A stretch of DNA of 64,000 bases. Source: Plesiomonas shigelloides (GTDB lineage: Bacteria; Pseudomonadota; Gammaproteobacteria; Enterobacterales; CAMTGL01). The DNA lies in the NCBI RefSeq assembly GCF_900087055.1, contig NZ_LT575468.1, forward strand, positions 2,359,773 through 2,423,772, written 5' to 3'. A program made the translations under genes and the position numbers. The notes below the pieces were generated by a model. The model did no database searches and was not told the DNA's origin. It was given only the letters and a program-made list of their open reading frames with translations. This document shows, piece by piece, positions 31,586 through 41,569 of the stretch (its first letter is position 1; every line of letters begins with the position of its first letter).

Positions 31586-32899
31586 ATGCAACAGCCACGT
31601 ATTGGTTTTGTATCACTGGGTTGCCCAAAAAATCTGGTCGACTCTGAGCGTATTTTAACGGAGCTGCGCACCGAAGGTTATCATGTGGTGCCAAGCTATG
31701 ATGATGCTGACATGGTGATCGTGAACACCTGTGGCTTTATCGACAGCGCCGTACAGGAATCGCTGGAAGCCATCGGCGAAGCGTTGCATGAAAACGGCAA
31801 GGTGATCGTGACCGGCTGTTTGGGTGCGAAAGAAGATCAAATCCGCGAAGTGCACCCGAAAGTGCTCGAGATCAGCGGCCCGCATAGCTATGAGCAAGTG
31901 CTGAGCCACGTGCATAAATATGTACCGAAGCCAAAGCATGATCCGTTTACCAGTCTGGTACCGGAAACCGGCGTTAAACTGACGCCACGTCATTACGCTT
32001 ACCTGAAAATTTCTGAAGGCTGCAACCACCGTTGTACGTTCTGCATCATTCCATCCCTGCGTGGTGATCTGGAAAGCCGTCCGATTGGCTCGGTGCTGGA
32101 TGAAGCCAAGCGTCTGGTGGAATCCGGCGTGAAAGAGCTGCTGGTGATTTCGCAAGATACCTCGGCCTACGGGGTCGATGTGAAGCACCGGACGGGTTTT
32201 TGGAATGGCCAGCCAGTGAAAACCAGCATGCTGTCACTGTGTGAGCAGTTGGCAAAACTGGGCGTGTGGGTGCGTCTGCACTATGTGTATCCGTATCCAC
32301 ATGTGGATGACGTGATCCCATTGATGGCAGAAGGCAAAATCCTGCCTTATCTGGATATTCCACTGCAGCACGCCAGCCCGAAAGTGCTGAAGCTGATGAA
32401 GCGTCCGGGCTCTGTGGAGCGCACGTTGGAGCGCATCAAGCGCTGGCGTGAGATTTGCCCAGAGCTGACTTTGCGTTCCACCTTCATCGTCGGCTTCCCG
32501 GGAGAAACCGAAGAAGACTTCGAGATGCTGCTGGACTTCTTGCGCGAAGCCAAGATCGATCGCGCCGGCTGCTTCAAGTACAGCCCAGTCGATGGCGCAA
32601 CCGCGAACGACCTGCCGGATCAAATTCCGGAAGAGGTGAAAGAGGACCGCTGGAATCGCTTCATGCAAGTCCAGCAGGAAGTGTCTGCGCTGCGTCTGCA
32701 AGAGAAGATTGGCCGCGAAATGCTGGTGATCATCGATGAAGTGGATGAAGAAGGCGCGGTCGCGCGCAGCATGGCCGATGCACCAGAAATCGATGGCGCG
32801 GTCTACCTGAACGGTGAAACGAACCTGAATGTAGGCGATATTGTCCGCGTGAAAGTAGAGCACGCCGACGAATACGATTTGTGGGCCAGCCTCGTTTAA
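31586..32899 (+). CDS. rimO: ribosomal protein S12 methylthiotransferase RimO
   Basis: RimO is the radical-SAM enzyme that adds a methylthio group to Asp89 of ribosomal protein S12. The 437-residue product has the N-terminal MTTase domain ([15 protein letters not shown] with Cys, [15 protein letters not shown]), the radical-SAM cluster CNHRCTFC near residue 148, and a C-terminal TRAM domain. It follows E. coli RimO closely through its length. The ATG at 31586 is preferred; an in-frame ATG at 31565 adds seven residues not seen in homologues and has no ribosome binding site. A terminator follows. Confidence 0.97.
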   Translation: MQQPRIGFVSLGCPKNLVDSERILTELRTEGYHVVPSYDDADMVIVNTCGFIDSAVQESLEAIGEALHENGKVIVTGCLGAKEDQIREVHPKVLEISGPHSYEQVLSHVHKYVPKPKHDPFTSLVPETGVKLTPRHYAYLKISEGCNHRCTFCIIPSLRGDLESRPIGSVLDEAKRLVESGVKELLVISQDTSAYGVDVKHRTGFWNGQPVKTSMLSLCEQLAKLGVWVRLHYVYPYPHVDDVIPLMAEGKILPYLDIPLQHASPKVLKLMKRPGSVERTLERIKRWREICPELTLRSTFIVGFPGETEEDFEMLLDFLREAKIDRAGCFKYSPVDGATANDLPDQIPEEVKEDRWNRFMQVQQEVSALRLQEKIGREMLVIIDEVDEEGAVARSMADAPEIDGAVYLNGETNLNVGDIVRVKVEHADEYDLWASLV

Positions 32900-32950
32900 T
32901 CGCCGCCCTCATTTAAGCTCAATCGCTGTTTAGCCAAGCCTAAATGGCAT

Positions 32951-32990
32951 AAAAACCGGCTACCTTACCCAAGGTGCCGGTTTTTTTATT
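32951..32990. terminator. bidirectional terminator between rimO and yeeZ
   Basis: AACCGGCtACCTT pairs with AAGGTgCCGGTT around ACCC, with A5 on the left and T7 on the right. It serves rimO (plus) and yeeZ (minus). Confidence 0.85.
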
Positions 32991-33011
32991 GCTTGCACAG
33001 GCACAGCCAAC

Positions 33012-33842
33012 TCAAAACTGCATCTGCGCGGGATCTGGATATAAATAGCTAAAACCCTGTTCACGACAAATCAAGCTGCCATCAATCACCCGCATTTTAC
33101 CGTTGGTATCCGGCAAAAAGGTCGGTGGCTCGACGCCTAATGAGCGTGAAATCAGCGGATAGAACACCGAGCGGATCGGATGCTCAGGGGCACACAAATT
33201 GTAAATACGCCCCTGTGGTAAGCGGCATTCCAGCAACAGCGCGATAGCGCGGATGCAATCATCCAGATGCACAAAATTCACCCCTTGCGCACCATCGGTT
33301 AGATTTTGCCGTCCGGCCAGAAAACGGGCCGGATGTCGCCCAGGGCCGACCAAACCGGCGCAGCGCAGAATATCGACGCGCACACCCGGCAACGCATGCA
33401 ACCAATTTTCCAGCTCATGCAGCGCCCGCGCCGATGCCGTTTCTGGATAACATCCCGACGCTTCAGTCACCGCCCCTTTACCGCGGCCATACACCGACGT
33501 CGAGCTGACAAAAATAATATGCTGCACTTGCCCTTGCGCTAAGGCGCTATCGACCAAATTCTGCACCGCCGAGATATAAAACAGCTCATCGCAATTATGT
33601 CGACCTGGCGGGATATTGATGATCAACGTTTGAGCCGCGAGCAGATGCGTTACATCGTCATCGTCCGCGTCCAGTTCTGGTGTCAGTTGTAAACGATAAC
33701 ACTCGATACCGCTTAACCGGGCTGCATCCACGCCATCCTGTGTGGTTTTACTGCCCAGTACATGCTGACCTTGCGCCTGCAGTGCCATAGCCAGCGGCAT
33801 TCCTAGCCAGCCCAGCCCGATAATGGCAATTTCTTTGCTCAT
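33012..33842 (-). CDS. yeeZ: YeeZ family NAD(P)-binding protein
   Basis: This 276-residue SDR-like protein has the Rossmann GLGWLGMPLA at the N-terminus, SSTSVYG with the catalytic-like Tyr near residue 128, and GLVGPGRHPARF and YNLCAPEHPIRSVFYP. These are diagnostic of YeeZ, whose enzymatic role is not established. In E. coli yeeZ lies beside the his operon; here it is far away. The ATG at 33842 has GAGG upstream and matches the conserved start, so the longer frame to 33962 is not used. It is divergent from the methyltransferase gene. Confidence 0.9.
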   Translation of the reverse strand: MSKEIAIIGLGWLGMPLAMALQAQGQHVLGSKTTQDGVDAARLSGIECYRLQLTPELDADDDDVTHLLAAQTLIINIPPGRHNCDELFYISAVQNLVDSALAQGQVQHIIFVSSTSVYGRGKGAVTEASGCYPETASARALHELENWLHALPGVRVDILRCAGLVGPGRHPARFLAGRQNLTDGAQGVNFVHLDDCIRAIALLLECRLPQGRIYNLCAPEHPIRSVFYPLISRSLGVEPPTFLPDTNGKMRVIDGSLICREQGFSYLYPDPAQMQF

Positions 33843-34008
33843 AAATGCCTCACTACAGCATGACCGTGCTGCCCGTATGTACCTGTGTTCAGTGATAACA
33901 CTTCCCCTACCGGCATGCAAATCCCTCCCCATCGTCAAGTTGTAACACTCTGCGCCAGCCATGAAGTCAGTTATAGTAGGCAGCGTGTCTTCGAATTATG
34001 GCAAGAAA

Positions 34009-34662
34009 ATGAAAACGTGTTGTGTGTGTGAGGCGTCAGCCGGGATCCCGTTTCAGCAAATTGATGGCCGCCACTACTGGCGCTGCCAACACTGTCAGGC
34101 GACATGGCTCGATAGCCAGCATCATCTCTGTGCGCAGGCAGAATTGGCCGAATATCAGCTGCATGAAAATAATCTGCACGACAGTGGGTATCGCGACTTT
34201 CTCACCCGCATCAGTGAGCCGTTACAAAATCGCCTGCTACCGGGCGCTGAAGGATTGGATTTTGGCTGTGGGCCGGGGCCGTTATTGGCGCAAATGCTGG
34301 AAGAAACCGGTTTTCGCATGCACAAGTATGACCCTTATTTTCACCCCGAACGGGCAACGCTGGCCCGTGAGTATGATTTTGTCACCTGCACCGAAGTGGC
34401 CGAACATTTTTATGCCCCCGCGCAAGAATTCGCGCTTTTGCGCTCACTGGTTCGCCCCGGTGGCTGGCTCGCGCTAATGACCTGTTTTCAGACCGATGAC
34501 AGCCGTTTTGCGAATTGGAGTTATCGCCGTGACCCCACCCATGTGGTGTTCTACAAAGCAGAAACCTTCATGACGCTGGCACAGATGTGGGGATGGCAGT
34601 GTGAGATTCCCCGTAAGGATGTGGTGTTGCTACAAAAACCGCGGACGGCATCGCCTTCCTGA
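34009..34662 (+). CDS. SAM-dependent methyltransferase with N-terminal zinc-ribbon-like motif
   Basis: The 217-residue product starts with MKTCCVC and has a second CQHC at residues ~28-31, a zinc-ribbon pattern. A class I methyltransferase core follows: LDFGCGPGPLLAQML as the SAM-binding loop near residue 85, DFVTCTEVAEHF, and LVRPGGWLALMT. It resembles methyltransferase domains of the Methyltransf_23/UbiE-like type; the substrate is unknown. The ATG at 34009 is chosen because it keeps the first CxxC; frames from 33961 add residues with no ribosome binding site. It is a single gene ending at a terminator. Confidence 0.78.
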   Translation: MKTCCVCEASAGIPFQQIDGRHYWRCQHCQATWLDSQHHLCAQAELAEYQLHENNLHDSGYRDFLTRISEPLQNRLLPGAEGLDFGCGPGPLLAQMLEETGFRMHKYDPYFHPERATLAREYDFVTCTEVAEHFYAPAQEFALLRSLVRPGGWLALMTCFQTDDSRFANWSYRRDPTHVVFYKAETFMTLAQMWGWQCEIPRKDVVLLQKPRTASPS

Positions 34663-34703
34663 ACCGTCGTATACCATCGGTAAAAATACAAAGTAAAAAA
34701 CAC

Positions 34704-34733
34704 GAAAAAAATGCCGCGCAATGCGGCATTTTG
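34704..34733. terminator. terminator after the methyltransferase gene
   Basis: AATGCCGC (34710-34717) pairs with GCGGCATT (34723-34730) around a 5-base loop, with A7 upstream and T4 downstream. It lies between the methyltransferase and pgl. Confidence 0.78.
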
Positions 34734-34797
34734 AACACTTTTTGATAACGGATGTTGCTCACTGATAGCAACGAGTAGACTCGTTTCTCAATAAGGC

Positions 34798-35505
34798 TTA
34801 TTCCGTCCAGTACACATCCACTGGCGTTTGGGTCTGGCCCAACACGGCGCGCACTGGCATCTCGTTGACATCATCGCCTTGCAACGCACGCTCGTAAACC
34901 ACCCGCTTCGATGCGCCCACCAGATGCAGGTAAATCTGCCGACTGGCCAGCAACGCTGGCAAGGTCAAGGTGATGCGATCCAGTGGCGCGGTCAACGGCG
35001 TCATGCCCATGCACAGCTGACCGGAATACATGTTCAGCGCCGCTGGCAGATTTTCCGCTCCCGGGAACAGCGACGCGGTGTGACCGTCTTCGCCCATCCC
35101 CAAAATCACCACATCAAACGGACGCGGCAAATGTGCCAGACGCTCCGCCGTCAGCGCCGCACCAGCAAACGGGGTCAAATAAGCATTCTTCAGACCGCAA
35201 AAATGCGCGGACGCCGCAAAACCTTGCAGCAGATGGGCGCGCACCAATTTTTCATTGCTGGACTCATCCTGCACATCCACCCAACGCTCATCAGCCAGCG
35301 TGATATACACGCGGCTCCAATCAATGCGTTGCTGGCTGAGCTCGCTAAACAGCGCAATCGGGGTACGTCCGCCGGACACCACCAAACTGGCAGCACCACG
35401 CTCATCCACACCCTGTTGCAGCGCTTGAGCGATACGCTCAGCCAACTGGCTATTAAGCGCCTGCGCATCCGCGAACTCTTTAAATACCGGTACCGATATA
35501 GCCAT
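34798..35505 (-). CDS. pgl: 6-phosphogluconolactonase Pgl (DevB type)
   Basis: Pgl hydrolyses 6-phosphogluconolactone, the second step of the pentose phosphate pathway. The 235-residue protein has LVVSGGRTPIALF, ITLADERWV, NEKLVRAHLL and the GMGEDGHTASLFPG signature near residue 140. This is the NagB-fold DevB type, not the unrelated beta-propeller Pgl of E. coli. The ATG at 35505 has AAGGAG 6 bases upstream; an ATG directly before it has poor spacing, and upstream frames to 35580 lack a site. It follows zwf by 80 bases and likely shares its transcript. Confidence 0.95.
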   Translation of the reverse strand: MAISVPVFKEFADAQALNSQLAERIAQALQQGVDERGAASLVVSGGRTPIALFSELSQQRIDWSRVYITLADERWVDVQDESSNEKLVRAHLLQGFAASAHFCGLKNAYLTPFAGAALTAERLAHLPRPFDVVILGMGEDGHTASLFPGAENLPAALNMYSGQLCMGMTPLTAPLDRITLTLPALLASRQIYLHLVGASKRVVYERALQGDDVNEMPVRAVLGQTQTPVDVYWTE

Positions 35506-35585
35506 CATGTTCTCCTTGCTAGGGGTCAGCGTTGGCTGACCGATAGGCACAGTGTCGTACATCACTGTGCCCACGCTCATTCAAA

Positions 35586-37055
35586 TCAGGCGAATTCGCT
35601 CCACGAGCGGTTGTCACGGGTGATCATGGCGATGGATGCCACTGGGCCCCATGTGCCAGCCTGATACGGTTTTGGCGGCTCATTATCGGCAGCCCACGCT
35701 TCGATAATGGAGTCAGCCCACTTCCACGCCTCTTCCACCTCATCACGGCGCACAAACAGCGCCTGAATACCACGCATTGCTTCGAGCAGCAGACGCTCGT
35801 AAGCATCGGCAATGTGCTCGCCACTGAAGGTATCGGAGAAACTCAGATCCAGTTTAGTCGTCTGTAAACGGTGCTTGTGATCCAGACCCGGCACTTTATT
35901 CAGGATCTGAACTTCAATGCCCTCGTCTGGCTGCAAACGGATGGTCAGCTTGTTCGGTGGCAGATCTTTGTAAGAATCACTGAACAGGTTCAATGGTGGG
36001 TTTTTGAAGTACACCACAATCTCAGAGCACTTCGCTGGCATCCGCTTACCGGTACGCAAGTAGAACGGTACGCCTGCCCAGCGCCAGTTATCGATGTCCA
36101 CACGGATAGAGACGAAGGTTTCCGTGTTGCTGCTCTTGTTCGCGCCCTCTTCTTCCAAATAGCCAGGCACCTTTTGTCCTTGCACAAAACCGGCGGTGTA
36201 CTGGCCACGTACGGTTTTCTCATTGACGTTGGTGTGGTCGATTCGGCGCAGTGCGCGCAAGACTTTCACCTTCTCATCACGAATACGATCAGAGGTCAGG
36301 TCAACCGGTGGCGACATCGCAATCATGGTCAGGATTTGCAACAGGTGGTTTTGCACCATGTCACGCATCTGACCGGCCTTGTCAAAGTAACCCCAACGGC
36401 CTTCAATCCCCACTTCTTCGGCAATGGTGATCTGCACCTGATCAATGGTGCGGTTATCCCATTTCGAGGCAAAAATAGAGTTAGCAAAGCGCAGTGCCAG
36501 CAGGTTTAATACCGTTTCTTTGCCCAAATAGTGGTCAATACGGTAGACCTGCGACTCATCAAAATATTCCGCTACGCCATCATTGATCTGGCGCGAGGTC
36601 TCTAAACTGGTACCAATCGGCTTTTCCATCACCACACGGTGAGGTTGCTTGTTCAGACCAACGGCGGCCAAACCACGGCAAATCGCCGGATAGGTCATTG
36701 GCGGCATGGCGAAATAGTTCACCATCACTTGCTCTTTGCTCTCCGCCAGTGCAGCCAACTGAGCAAAATCGGCCTCGTTATTCACATCCAGATTGCAAAA
36801 ATGCAGACGCTGACAGAGCACTTCCCAAACGGCAGGTGCAATTTCTTCTTTTACAAAGGTTTCCAACGCATTGCGAACAAAGTCGTGATACTCATCCTGA
36901 CTCCACTCCGCACGGCCGACCCCGATAATACGGGTATCCTGATGCAGTAAGCCTGCTTTTTCCAATTGATATAAGGAAGGCAGCAGCTTACGGCGCGCCA
37001 GATCGCCTTTGGTGCCGAACAGAACCAAATCACAGGCCTGTGCTTTTGATACCAT
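35586..37055 (-). CDS. zwf: glucose-6-phosphate 1-dehydrogenase Zwf
   Basis: Zwf oxidises glucose-6-phosphate with NADP+, the entry to the pentose phosphate and Entner-Doudoroff routes. The 489-residue enzyme (E. coli 491) shows the NADP loop FGTKGDLARRKLLPSL, the active-site RIDHYLGKE near residue 175, and EEVGIEGRWGYFD. AAGGA lies 8 bases before the ATG. It is divergent from hexR, whose product is its known repressor, and a HexR-like site lies between the two. Confidence 0.98.
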   Translation of the reverse strand: MVSKAQACDLVLFGTKGDLARRKLLPSLYQLEKAGLLHQDTRIIGVGRAEWSQDEYHDFVRNALETFVKEEIAPAVWEVLCQRLHFCNLDVNNEADFAQLAALAESKEQVMVNYFAMPPMTYPAICRGLAAVGLNKQPHRVVMEKPIGTSLETSRQINDGVAEYFDESQVYRIDHYLGKETVLNLLALRFANSIFASKWDNRTIDQVQITIAEEVGIEGRWGYFDKAGQMRDMVQNHLLQILTMIAMSPPVDLTSDRIRDEKVKVLRALRRIDHTNVNEKTVRGQYTAGFVQGQKVPGYLEEEGANKSSNTETFVSIRVDIDNWRWAGVPFYLRTGKRMPAKCSEIVVYFKNPPLNLFSDSYKDLPPNKLTIRLQPDEGIEVQILNKVPGLDHKHRLQTTKLDLSFSDTFSGEHIADAYERLLLEAMRGIQALFVRRDEVEEAWKWADSIIEAWAADNEPPKPYQAGTWGPVASIAMITRDNRSWSEFA

Positions 37056-37401
37056 CTGTCTAGTCCTTAAGCCGTGTTTACCGGCTATGTAATTTTTTTA
37101 CCACAGCCATGCTAGCCAACTTATTTCGCGCAGTAAACCGCTAGCCGGCAAATCGGATCTGCTGCATCGCGCCGGCCTTGCCGCTCAATAAATCGCTGTC
37201 AGCCATAAAAACACCCACTCTCACTGTGCTTTCCATACACGCTATTTTTAGACATCAGTCATATTCTGACGAAAAAATACGATCATTCGGATTTTGCAAC
37301 GCTGTGCACCCACTACCTCTGGTAGTATATTTTCAGCATATTCCCACGAATCTCGGGGATTACGGATTTCAGTTACATTCCAAACAGCGCGTGGTATCCG
37401 C
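37056..37401. other. divergent promoter region zwf-hexR
   Basis: This 346-base region holds the putative HexR site near zwf. Nearer hexR it holds an inverted repeat ACTACC-TCT-GGTAGT (37312-37326). A TTG-started frame (37294) overlaps the hexR N-terminus but the conserved protein starts at 37402. Confidence 0.6.
37088..37102. promoter_or_regulatory. putative HexR operator upstream of zwf
   Basis: TGTAATTTTTTTACC matches the 15-bp HexR palindrome TGTAATWWWATTACA at 13 of 15 positions. It lies 32 bases before the zwf start on its non-coding side, between zwf and hexR. HexR controls zwf in many gammaproteobacteria. Confidence 0.5.
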
Positions 37402-38256
37402 ATGAACACACTGGAAAAAATCCAGAAAAGCTTGGAGCATTTTAGCAAATCGGAACGCAAGGTTGCCGAAGTCATCATTGCCTCTCCCCAAACTGCCATT
37501 CATTCCAGTATTGCCACATTGGCCAAAATGGCGGATGTCAGTGAGCCGACCGTAAACCGCTTTTGCCGTCGTCTGGATACCAAAGGTTTTCCTGATTTTA
37601 AACTGCATCTGGCTCAGAGTCTTGCCAACGGTACCCCGTACGTAAACCGTAACGTGGAAGAAGATGATGCCGCCGAGGCCTACACCGCCAAGATTTTCGA
37701 ATCCACCATGGCGAGTCTGGAAGTGGCCAAAAACAGTTTAGACACCAGCGCCGTCAATCGCGCCGTGGATCTGCTGACCCAAGCCAAGAAAATCTCCTTT
37801 TTCGGCTTAGGCTCTTCTGCCGCAGTGGCGCACGACGCCATGAATAAATTCTTCCGCTTCAATGTGCCGGTATTGTGGTTTGATGATGTGGTTATGCAGC
37901 GCATGAGCTGCATGAATGTCAGCGAAAATGATGTCATCGTACTGATCTCACACACCGGTCGAACGAAAAGTCTGGTGGAAGTGGCGCAACTGGCGCGCGA
38001 AAATGATGCCACGGTCATCGCCATTACCTCGGAAGGCTCTCCGCTGGCGCGTGAAGCGTCATTGGCCCTGACGTTGGATGTCCCTGAAGATACCGACGTT
38101 TATATGCCAATGGCCTCGCGTATCGCACAGTTGACACTGATTGATGTACTGGCCACCGGCTTTACACTGCGCCGAGGCGCCAAATTCCGCGATAATCTCA
38201 AGCGGGTTAAAGATGCACTGCGCGATTCCCGCTTTGAAAAAGGTCCTACCGCCTGA
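37402..38256 (+). CDS. hexR: HexR, RpiR-family repressor of glucose catabolism
   Basis: HexR is a DNA-binding repressor released by KDPG and a regulator of zwf, edd-eda and glycolytic genes. The 284-residue product has an N-terminal HTH_6 domain (FSKSERKVAEVI, ADVSEPTVNRFCRRLDTKGFPDFKL) and a SIS sugar-binding domain (FFGLGSSAAVAHDA, VLISHTGRTKSLVEVA). It matches E. coli HexR (289). The ATG at 37402 fits the conserved start. It is divergent from zwf and upstream of pykA, as in E. coli. Confidence 0.96.
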   Translation: MNTLEKIQKSLEHFSKSERKVAEVIIASPQTAIHSSIATLAKMADVSEPTVNRFCRRLDTKGFPDFKLHLAQSLANGTPYVNRNVEEDDAAEAYTAKIFESTMASLEVAKNSLDTSAVNRAVDLLTQAKKISFFGLGSSAAVAHDAMNKFFRFNVPVLWFDDVVMQRMSCMNVSENDVIVLISHTGRTKSLVEVAQLARENDATVIAITSEGSPLAREASLALTLDVPEDTDVYMPMASRIAQLTLIDVLATGFTLRRGAKFRDNLKRVKDALRDSRFEKGPTA

Positions 38257-38301
38257 TATAAGGGTGCGTGCATGAATGCTTATGCATAATCACTGCACAT
38301 T

Positions 38302-38367
38302 TTGCGGTACTTCGCCTTGATGTACCGCAACGGAATCCGCATGAAAGCACTAACGCAAGTTTCATGC
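38302..38367 (+). other. tandem hairpins between hexR and pykA
   Basis: TTGCGGTAC (38302-38310) pairs with GTACCGCAA (38322-38330), and GCATGAAA (38339-38346) pairs with TTTCATGC (38360-38367). Neither is followed by a T tract. They could end the hexR message inefficiently or structure the pykA leader. Confidence 0.5.
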
Positions 38368-38517
38368 AAAGTGCGATAATAAACGGAGTCATCATGCCAT
38401 CAGGCTATCGTGGATAACCTCCGATTGGCATGCCGGATTATCGCATTCCGCTGACTACGACGAATCTGCTGTCCTTGCCTGGCAGCATCGTATAGCGACT
38501 ATATAACGGAGTTATCC

Positions 38518-39960
38518 ATGTCAAGAAGGCTCAGAAGAACCAAAATCGTTACCACACTCGGCCCAGCAACTGACCGCGACAATAATCTTGAAAAAATCAT
38601 TGCCGCCGGTGCTAACGTTGTTCGTCTAAACTTCTCCCACGGCAGCGCTGAAGACCATCTGATGCGTGCCAACAAAGTGCGTGAAATCGCCGCTAAACTG
38701 GGTAAACACGTTGCAATTCTGGGCGACCTGCAAGGTCCTAAGATTCGAGTCTCTACCTTCAAAGAAGGCAAAATCTTCCTGAATGTGGGCGACAAATTCC
38801 TGTTGGATGCTGATCTGCCAAAAGGCGAAGGCGATAAAGAACAAGTCGGTATTGACTACAAAGGTCTGCCAAACGATGTAGTGCCTGGCGATATCCTGCT
38901 GCTGGACGACGGCCGCGTTCAACTGAAAGTGCTGGAAGTGCAAGGCGTTAAAGTCTTCACTGAAGTCACCGTAGGTGGCCCACTGTCGAACAACAAAGGC
39001 ATCAACAAGCTGGGTGGCGGTCTGTCTGCAGAAGCGCTGACCGAGAAAGACAAAGCTGACATCATCACCGCGGCGAAAATCAATGTTGATTTCTTAGCCG
39101 TGTCTTTCCCACGTACCGGTGAAGATCTGAACTATGCTCGCCGTCTGGCGCGCGATGCAGGCTGCAACGCCAAGATCGTTGCTAAAGTTGAGCGTGCTGA
39201 AGCCGTTGCCACTGATGAAGCGATGGATGACGTGATCCTGGCTTCTGACGTCGTGATGGTTGCCCGTGGTGATTTGGGTGTTGAAATCGGCGATCCAGAG
39301 CTGGTTGGTGTGCAGAAGAAACTGATCCGCCGTGCCCGTAGCCTGAACCGCGCGGTGATCACTGCGACTCAAATGATGGAGTCCATGATCACTAACCCAA
39401 TGCCAACCCGTGCTGAAGTTATGGACGTGGCTAACGCCGTGCTGGATGGTACCGATGCCGTGATGCTGTCTGCAGAGACCGCAGCAGGCCAGTACCCAGC
39501 AGAAACCGTAGCGGCAATGGCGCGCGTATGTCTGGGTGCGGAGAAGATGCCAAGCATCAACGTCTCCAACCACCGTATGGATCGCACCTTCGACAACGTC
39601 GAAGAGACCATTGCGATGTCCACCATGTACGCCGCTAACCACCTGCAAGGGGTTACCGCTATCATCGCCATGACTGAGTCAGGTCGTACTGCGCTGATGA
39701 TGTCCCGTATCAGCTCCGGCAAGCCAATTTTCGCCATGTCTCGTCACGAATCTACGCTGAATCTGGCGGCGCTGTACCGCGGTGTGACTCCGGTCTTCTT
39801 TGATACCCATACTTCTGGCCACGAAGCGGCGCAAGAAGCGGTTTCCGTGCTGAAGGACAAAGGTTTCCTGATGGCTGGCGATCTGGTGATGGTAACGCAA
39901 GGTGACGAAATGGGCGCTATCGGTAGCACCAACACCTGCCGGATCCTGCGCGTAGAATAA
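38518..39960 (+). CDS. pykA: pyruvate kinase II PykA
   Basis: PykA makes pyruvate and ATP from phosphoenolpyruvate. The 480-residue protein is colinear with E. coli Pyk[18 protein letters not shown], the PK signature around [31 protein letters not shown] and the [10 protein letters not shown] loop. The coding sequence uses strongly biased codons typical of a highly expressed gene (frequent CTG, CGT, AAA, GAA). A GGAG lies 7 bases before the ATG. A terminator follows at 40003. Confidence 0.98.
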   Translation: MSRRLRRTKIVTTLGPATDRDNNLEKIIAAGANVVRLNFSHGSAEDHLMRANKVREIAAKLGKHVAILGDLQGPKIRVSTFKEGKIFLNVGDKFLLDADLPKGEGDKEQVGIDYKGLPNDVVPGDILLLDDGRVQLKVLEVQGVKVFTEVTVGGPLSNNKGINKLGGGLSAEALTEKDKADIITAAKINVDFLAVSFPRTGEDLNYARRLARDAGCNAKIVAKVERAEAVATDEAMDDVILASDVVMVARGDLGVEIGDPELVGVQKKLIRRARSLNRAVITATQMMESMITNPMPTRAEVMDVANAVLDGTDAVMLSAETAAGQYPAETVAAMARVCLGAEKMPSINVSNHRMDRTFDNVEETIAMSTMYAANHLQGVTAIIAMTESGRTALMMSRISSGKPIFAMSRHESTLNLAALYRGVTPVFFDTHTSGHEAAQEAVSVLKDKGFLMAGDLVMVTQGDEMGAIGSTNTCRILRVE

Positions 39961-40002
39961 GACGGTATCCGTCCATCCACAGCGCTTCTCCGTAAGCGCT
40001 GT

Positions 40003-40032
40003 AAAAAAGCCCGCTATAGCGGGCTTTTTATT
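40003..40032. terminator. terminator after pykA
   Basis: AAAGCCCGC (40006-40014) pairs perfectly with GCGGGCTTT (40019-40027) around TATA, with T5 following. A second palindrome (39980-40002, AGCGCTT/AAGCGCT) lies just upstream. Confidence 0.88.
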
Positions 40033-40124
40033 GCGTTATATGTGTCAATCAGTGCAGTTATTCACGTTTAAACGCAGTTTCGTCTCCATACTCCGCACTC
40101 CACCGATATCCACTATCCACAAAA

Positions 40125-41420
40125 TCAGTTACGAATTTTCTCGGCAAAGACTTGTACCGGATCGGTTCGCAGCACATACACCCGCTTTAAGGTGTACGGA
40201 TTATCGTGTACCTGCACTTTCCCCTGCTCGGTGGTCACCGCCAGACGGTAACCGGCCTCTTTCGCCGCTTTAATCGCGCGGCTGTTATAGCCACCAAACG
40301 GATACGACAGGTAATCGGCGTTATGATTAAACTTGGCCAACTCCTTTTTCGAGCGCACAAAATCGCGATAGATATTGTGATAAGACTTAGACAGCAAAAT
40401 CGGATGGCGAGTCGCCGCGCGTTTATGCAAGAAGTGGGTATGGGATTCAATCTCAAACACATCCGACATCGCATCAATCTCCTGAATACTCAAAAATTGC
40501 AGCGTATTCGGATCCCACTTTTGGGGAAAGTACTTGATACGAGACGAGATGATAAACGCCACTGCGTTCAAGTCATACTTTTTCAAGATTGGATAAGCAT
40601 ACTTGTACACAGATTTCAGACCATCATCAAAGGTCAGCACCACCGCCCGCGCCGGCAGATTATTGGTGGCGTGCACATAGCCATCTAACTGCTCCATAGT
40701 CAGGGTTTGGTAACCGGCTTGCTTGAGATAAGCCATCTGGTTGTTAAACGCTGCATCCGACGTCGTGGTAGACGTATGGCGGAAATACTTGTTCTCCGCA
40801 TTCGTCAGCAGATGGTGATAGGTCAGGACGGGGATCCCGTGATCCAACTCGACATCCGAGCTTTTCAGGTACTTGAGCTGATCGGCTAAATTAACCAGAT
40901 ACCAGCTGACATTATTGCTGTCCTGAATCTTACCCAGCACCGGATAACGCAAGTTGCTATTCAGATAGGCAAACACCTTTGGCTGATACGAGATACTGTC
41001 ATACACCGGCACCCGCGTTTTGGTCAGGATATTTTTCTGGTGTACTTCCATCTCATCACTGGCCTGATCAATGAGGCCATCGAGCAAATGGTCAATCTTG
41101 TCTTTTTGCAAAATCCGCACATCGGCAGGCGTAATATCCCCTTGCGCGTTACCAAAGCGTACTTGATATAACCCTGGCTGCTGCACATCCACATCAATGG
41201 ATTGCCCTTTGTTCAAGGTGGCCACCGGCATGCGCACGCCAGCGATATCCGCTTGGATCACCGTATCACGCAGGGTAACCGCTTTAACATACTGATGGCC
41301 CTCCGGCTCTGCCAGTGGCCTAATTTTCGGCTCATTGCTTTCTGCCGCACGGCAGGTAAAAGCCAACATCAATAACACCAGAGCGCCGCTCCGGCTCACC
41401 ACATTCAACAGCGTTTTCAT
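40125..41420 (-). CDS. polysaccharide deacetylase family protein, exported
   Basis: The product of about 431 residues has a signal peptide (MKTLLNVVSRSGALVLLMLA, cleaved near CRAAES), a ~190-residue N-terminal region of unknown role, and a NodB-type deacetylase domain. The metal and catalytic motifs are LTFDDG (Asp-Asp), the HTHFLH of SHTHFLHKR, and YPFGGYN. It belongs to the CE4 family, whose members remove N-acetyl groups from cell-wall or surface polysaccharide. E. coli YadE is similar in layout. The ATG at 41420 has AGGTG 5 bases upstream. It lies downstream of lpxM on the same strand, 149 bases apart; a role in the envelope is inferred. Confidence 0.85.
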   Translation of the reverse strand: MKTLLNVVSRSGALVLLMLAFTCRAAESNEPKIRPLAEPEGHQYVKAVTLRDTVIQADIAGVRMPVATLNKGQSIDVDVQQPGLYQVRFGNAQGDITPADVRILQKDKIDHLLDGLIDQASDEMEVHQKNILTKTRVPVYDSISYQPKVFAYLNSNLRYPVLGKIQDSNNVSWYLVNLADQLKYLKSSDVELDHGIPVLTYHHLLTNAENKYFRHTSTTTSDAAFNNQMAYLKQAGYQTLTMEQLDGYVHATNNLPARAVVLTFDDGLKSVYKYAYPILKKYDLNAVAFIISSRIKYFPQKWDPNTLQFLSIQEIDAMSDVFEIESHTHFLHKRAATRHPILLSKSYHNIYRDFVRSKKELAKFNHNADYLSYPFGGYNSRAIKAAKEAGYRLAVTTEQGKVQVHDNPYTLKRVYVLRTDPVQVFAEKIRN

Positions 41421-41569
41421 CGCACCTGATACCACTACAGATCGTCAAATTGACCTATATTTATACTTACCGCATGCCACAGCACATGCAAATAACAAAC
41501 GCCGATTTTCGTGTCTTATGCTTGCGCGCGGGCACGAATGGTCGGCGTTATCCTGTTCAGCTTGAAATG

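Noticed and set aside
37312-37326. ACTACC-TCT-GGTAGT inverted repeat as the HexR operator
   Set aside because: The arms have the reverse orientation to the HexR consensus (TGTARTwwwAYTACA); the site at 37088-37102 fits better.
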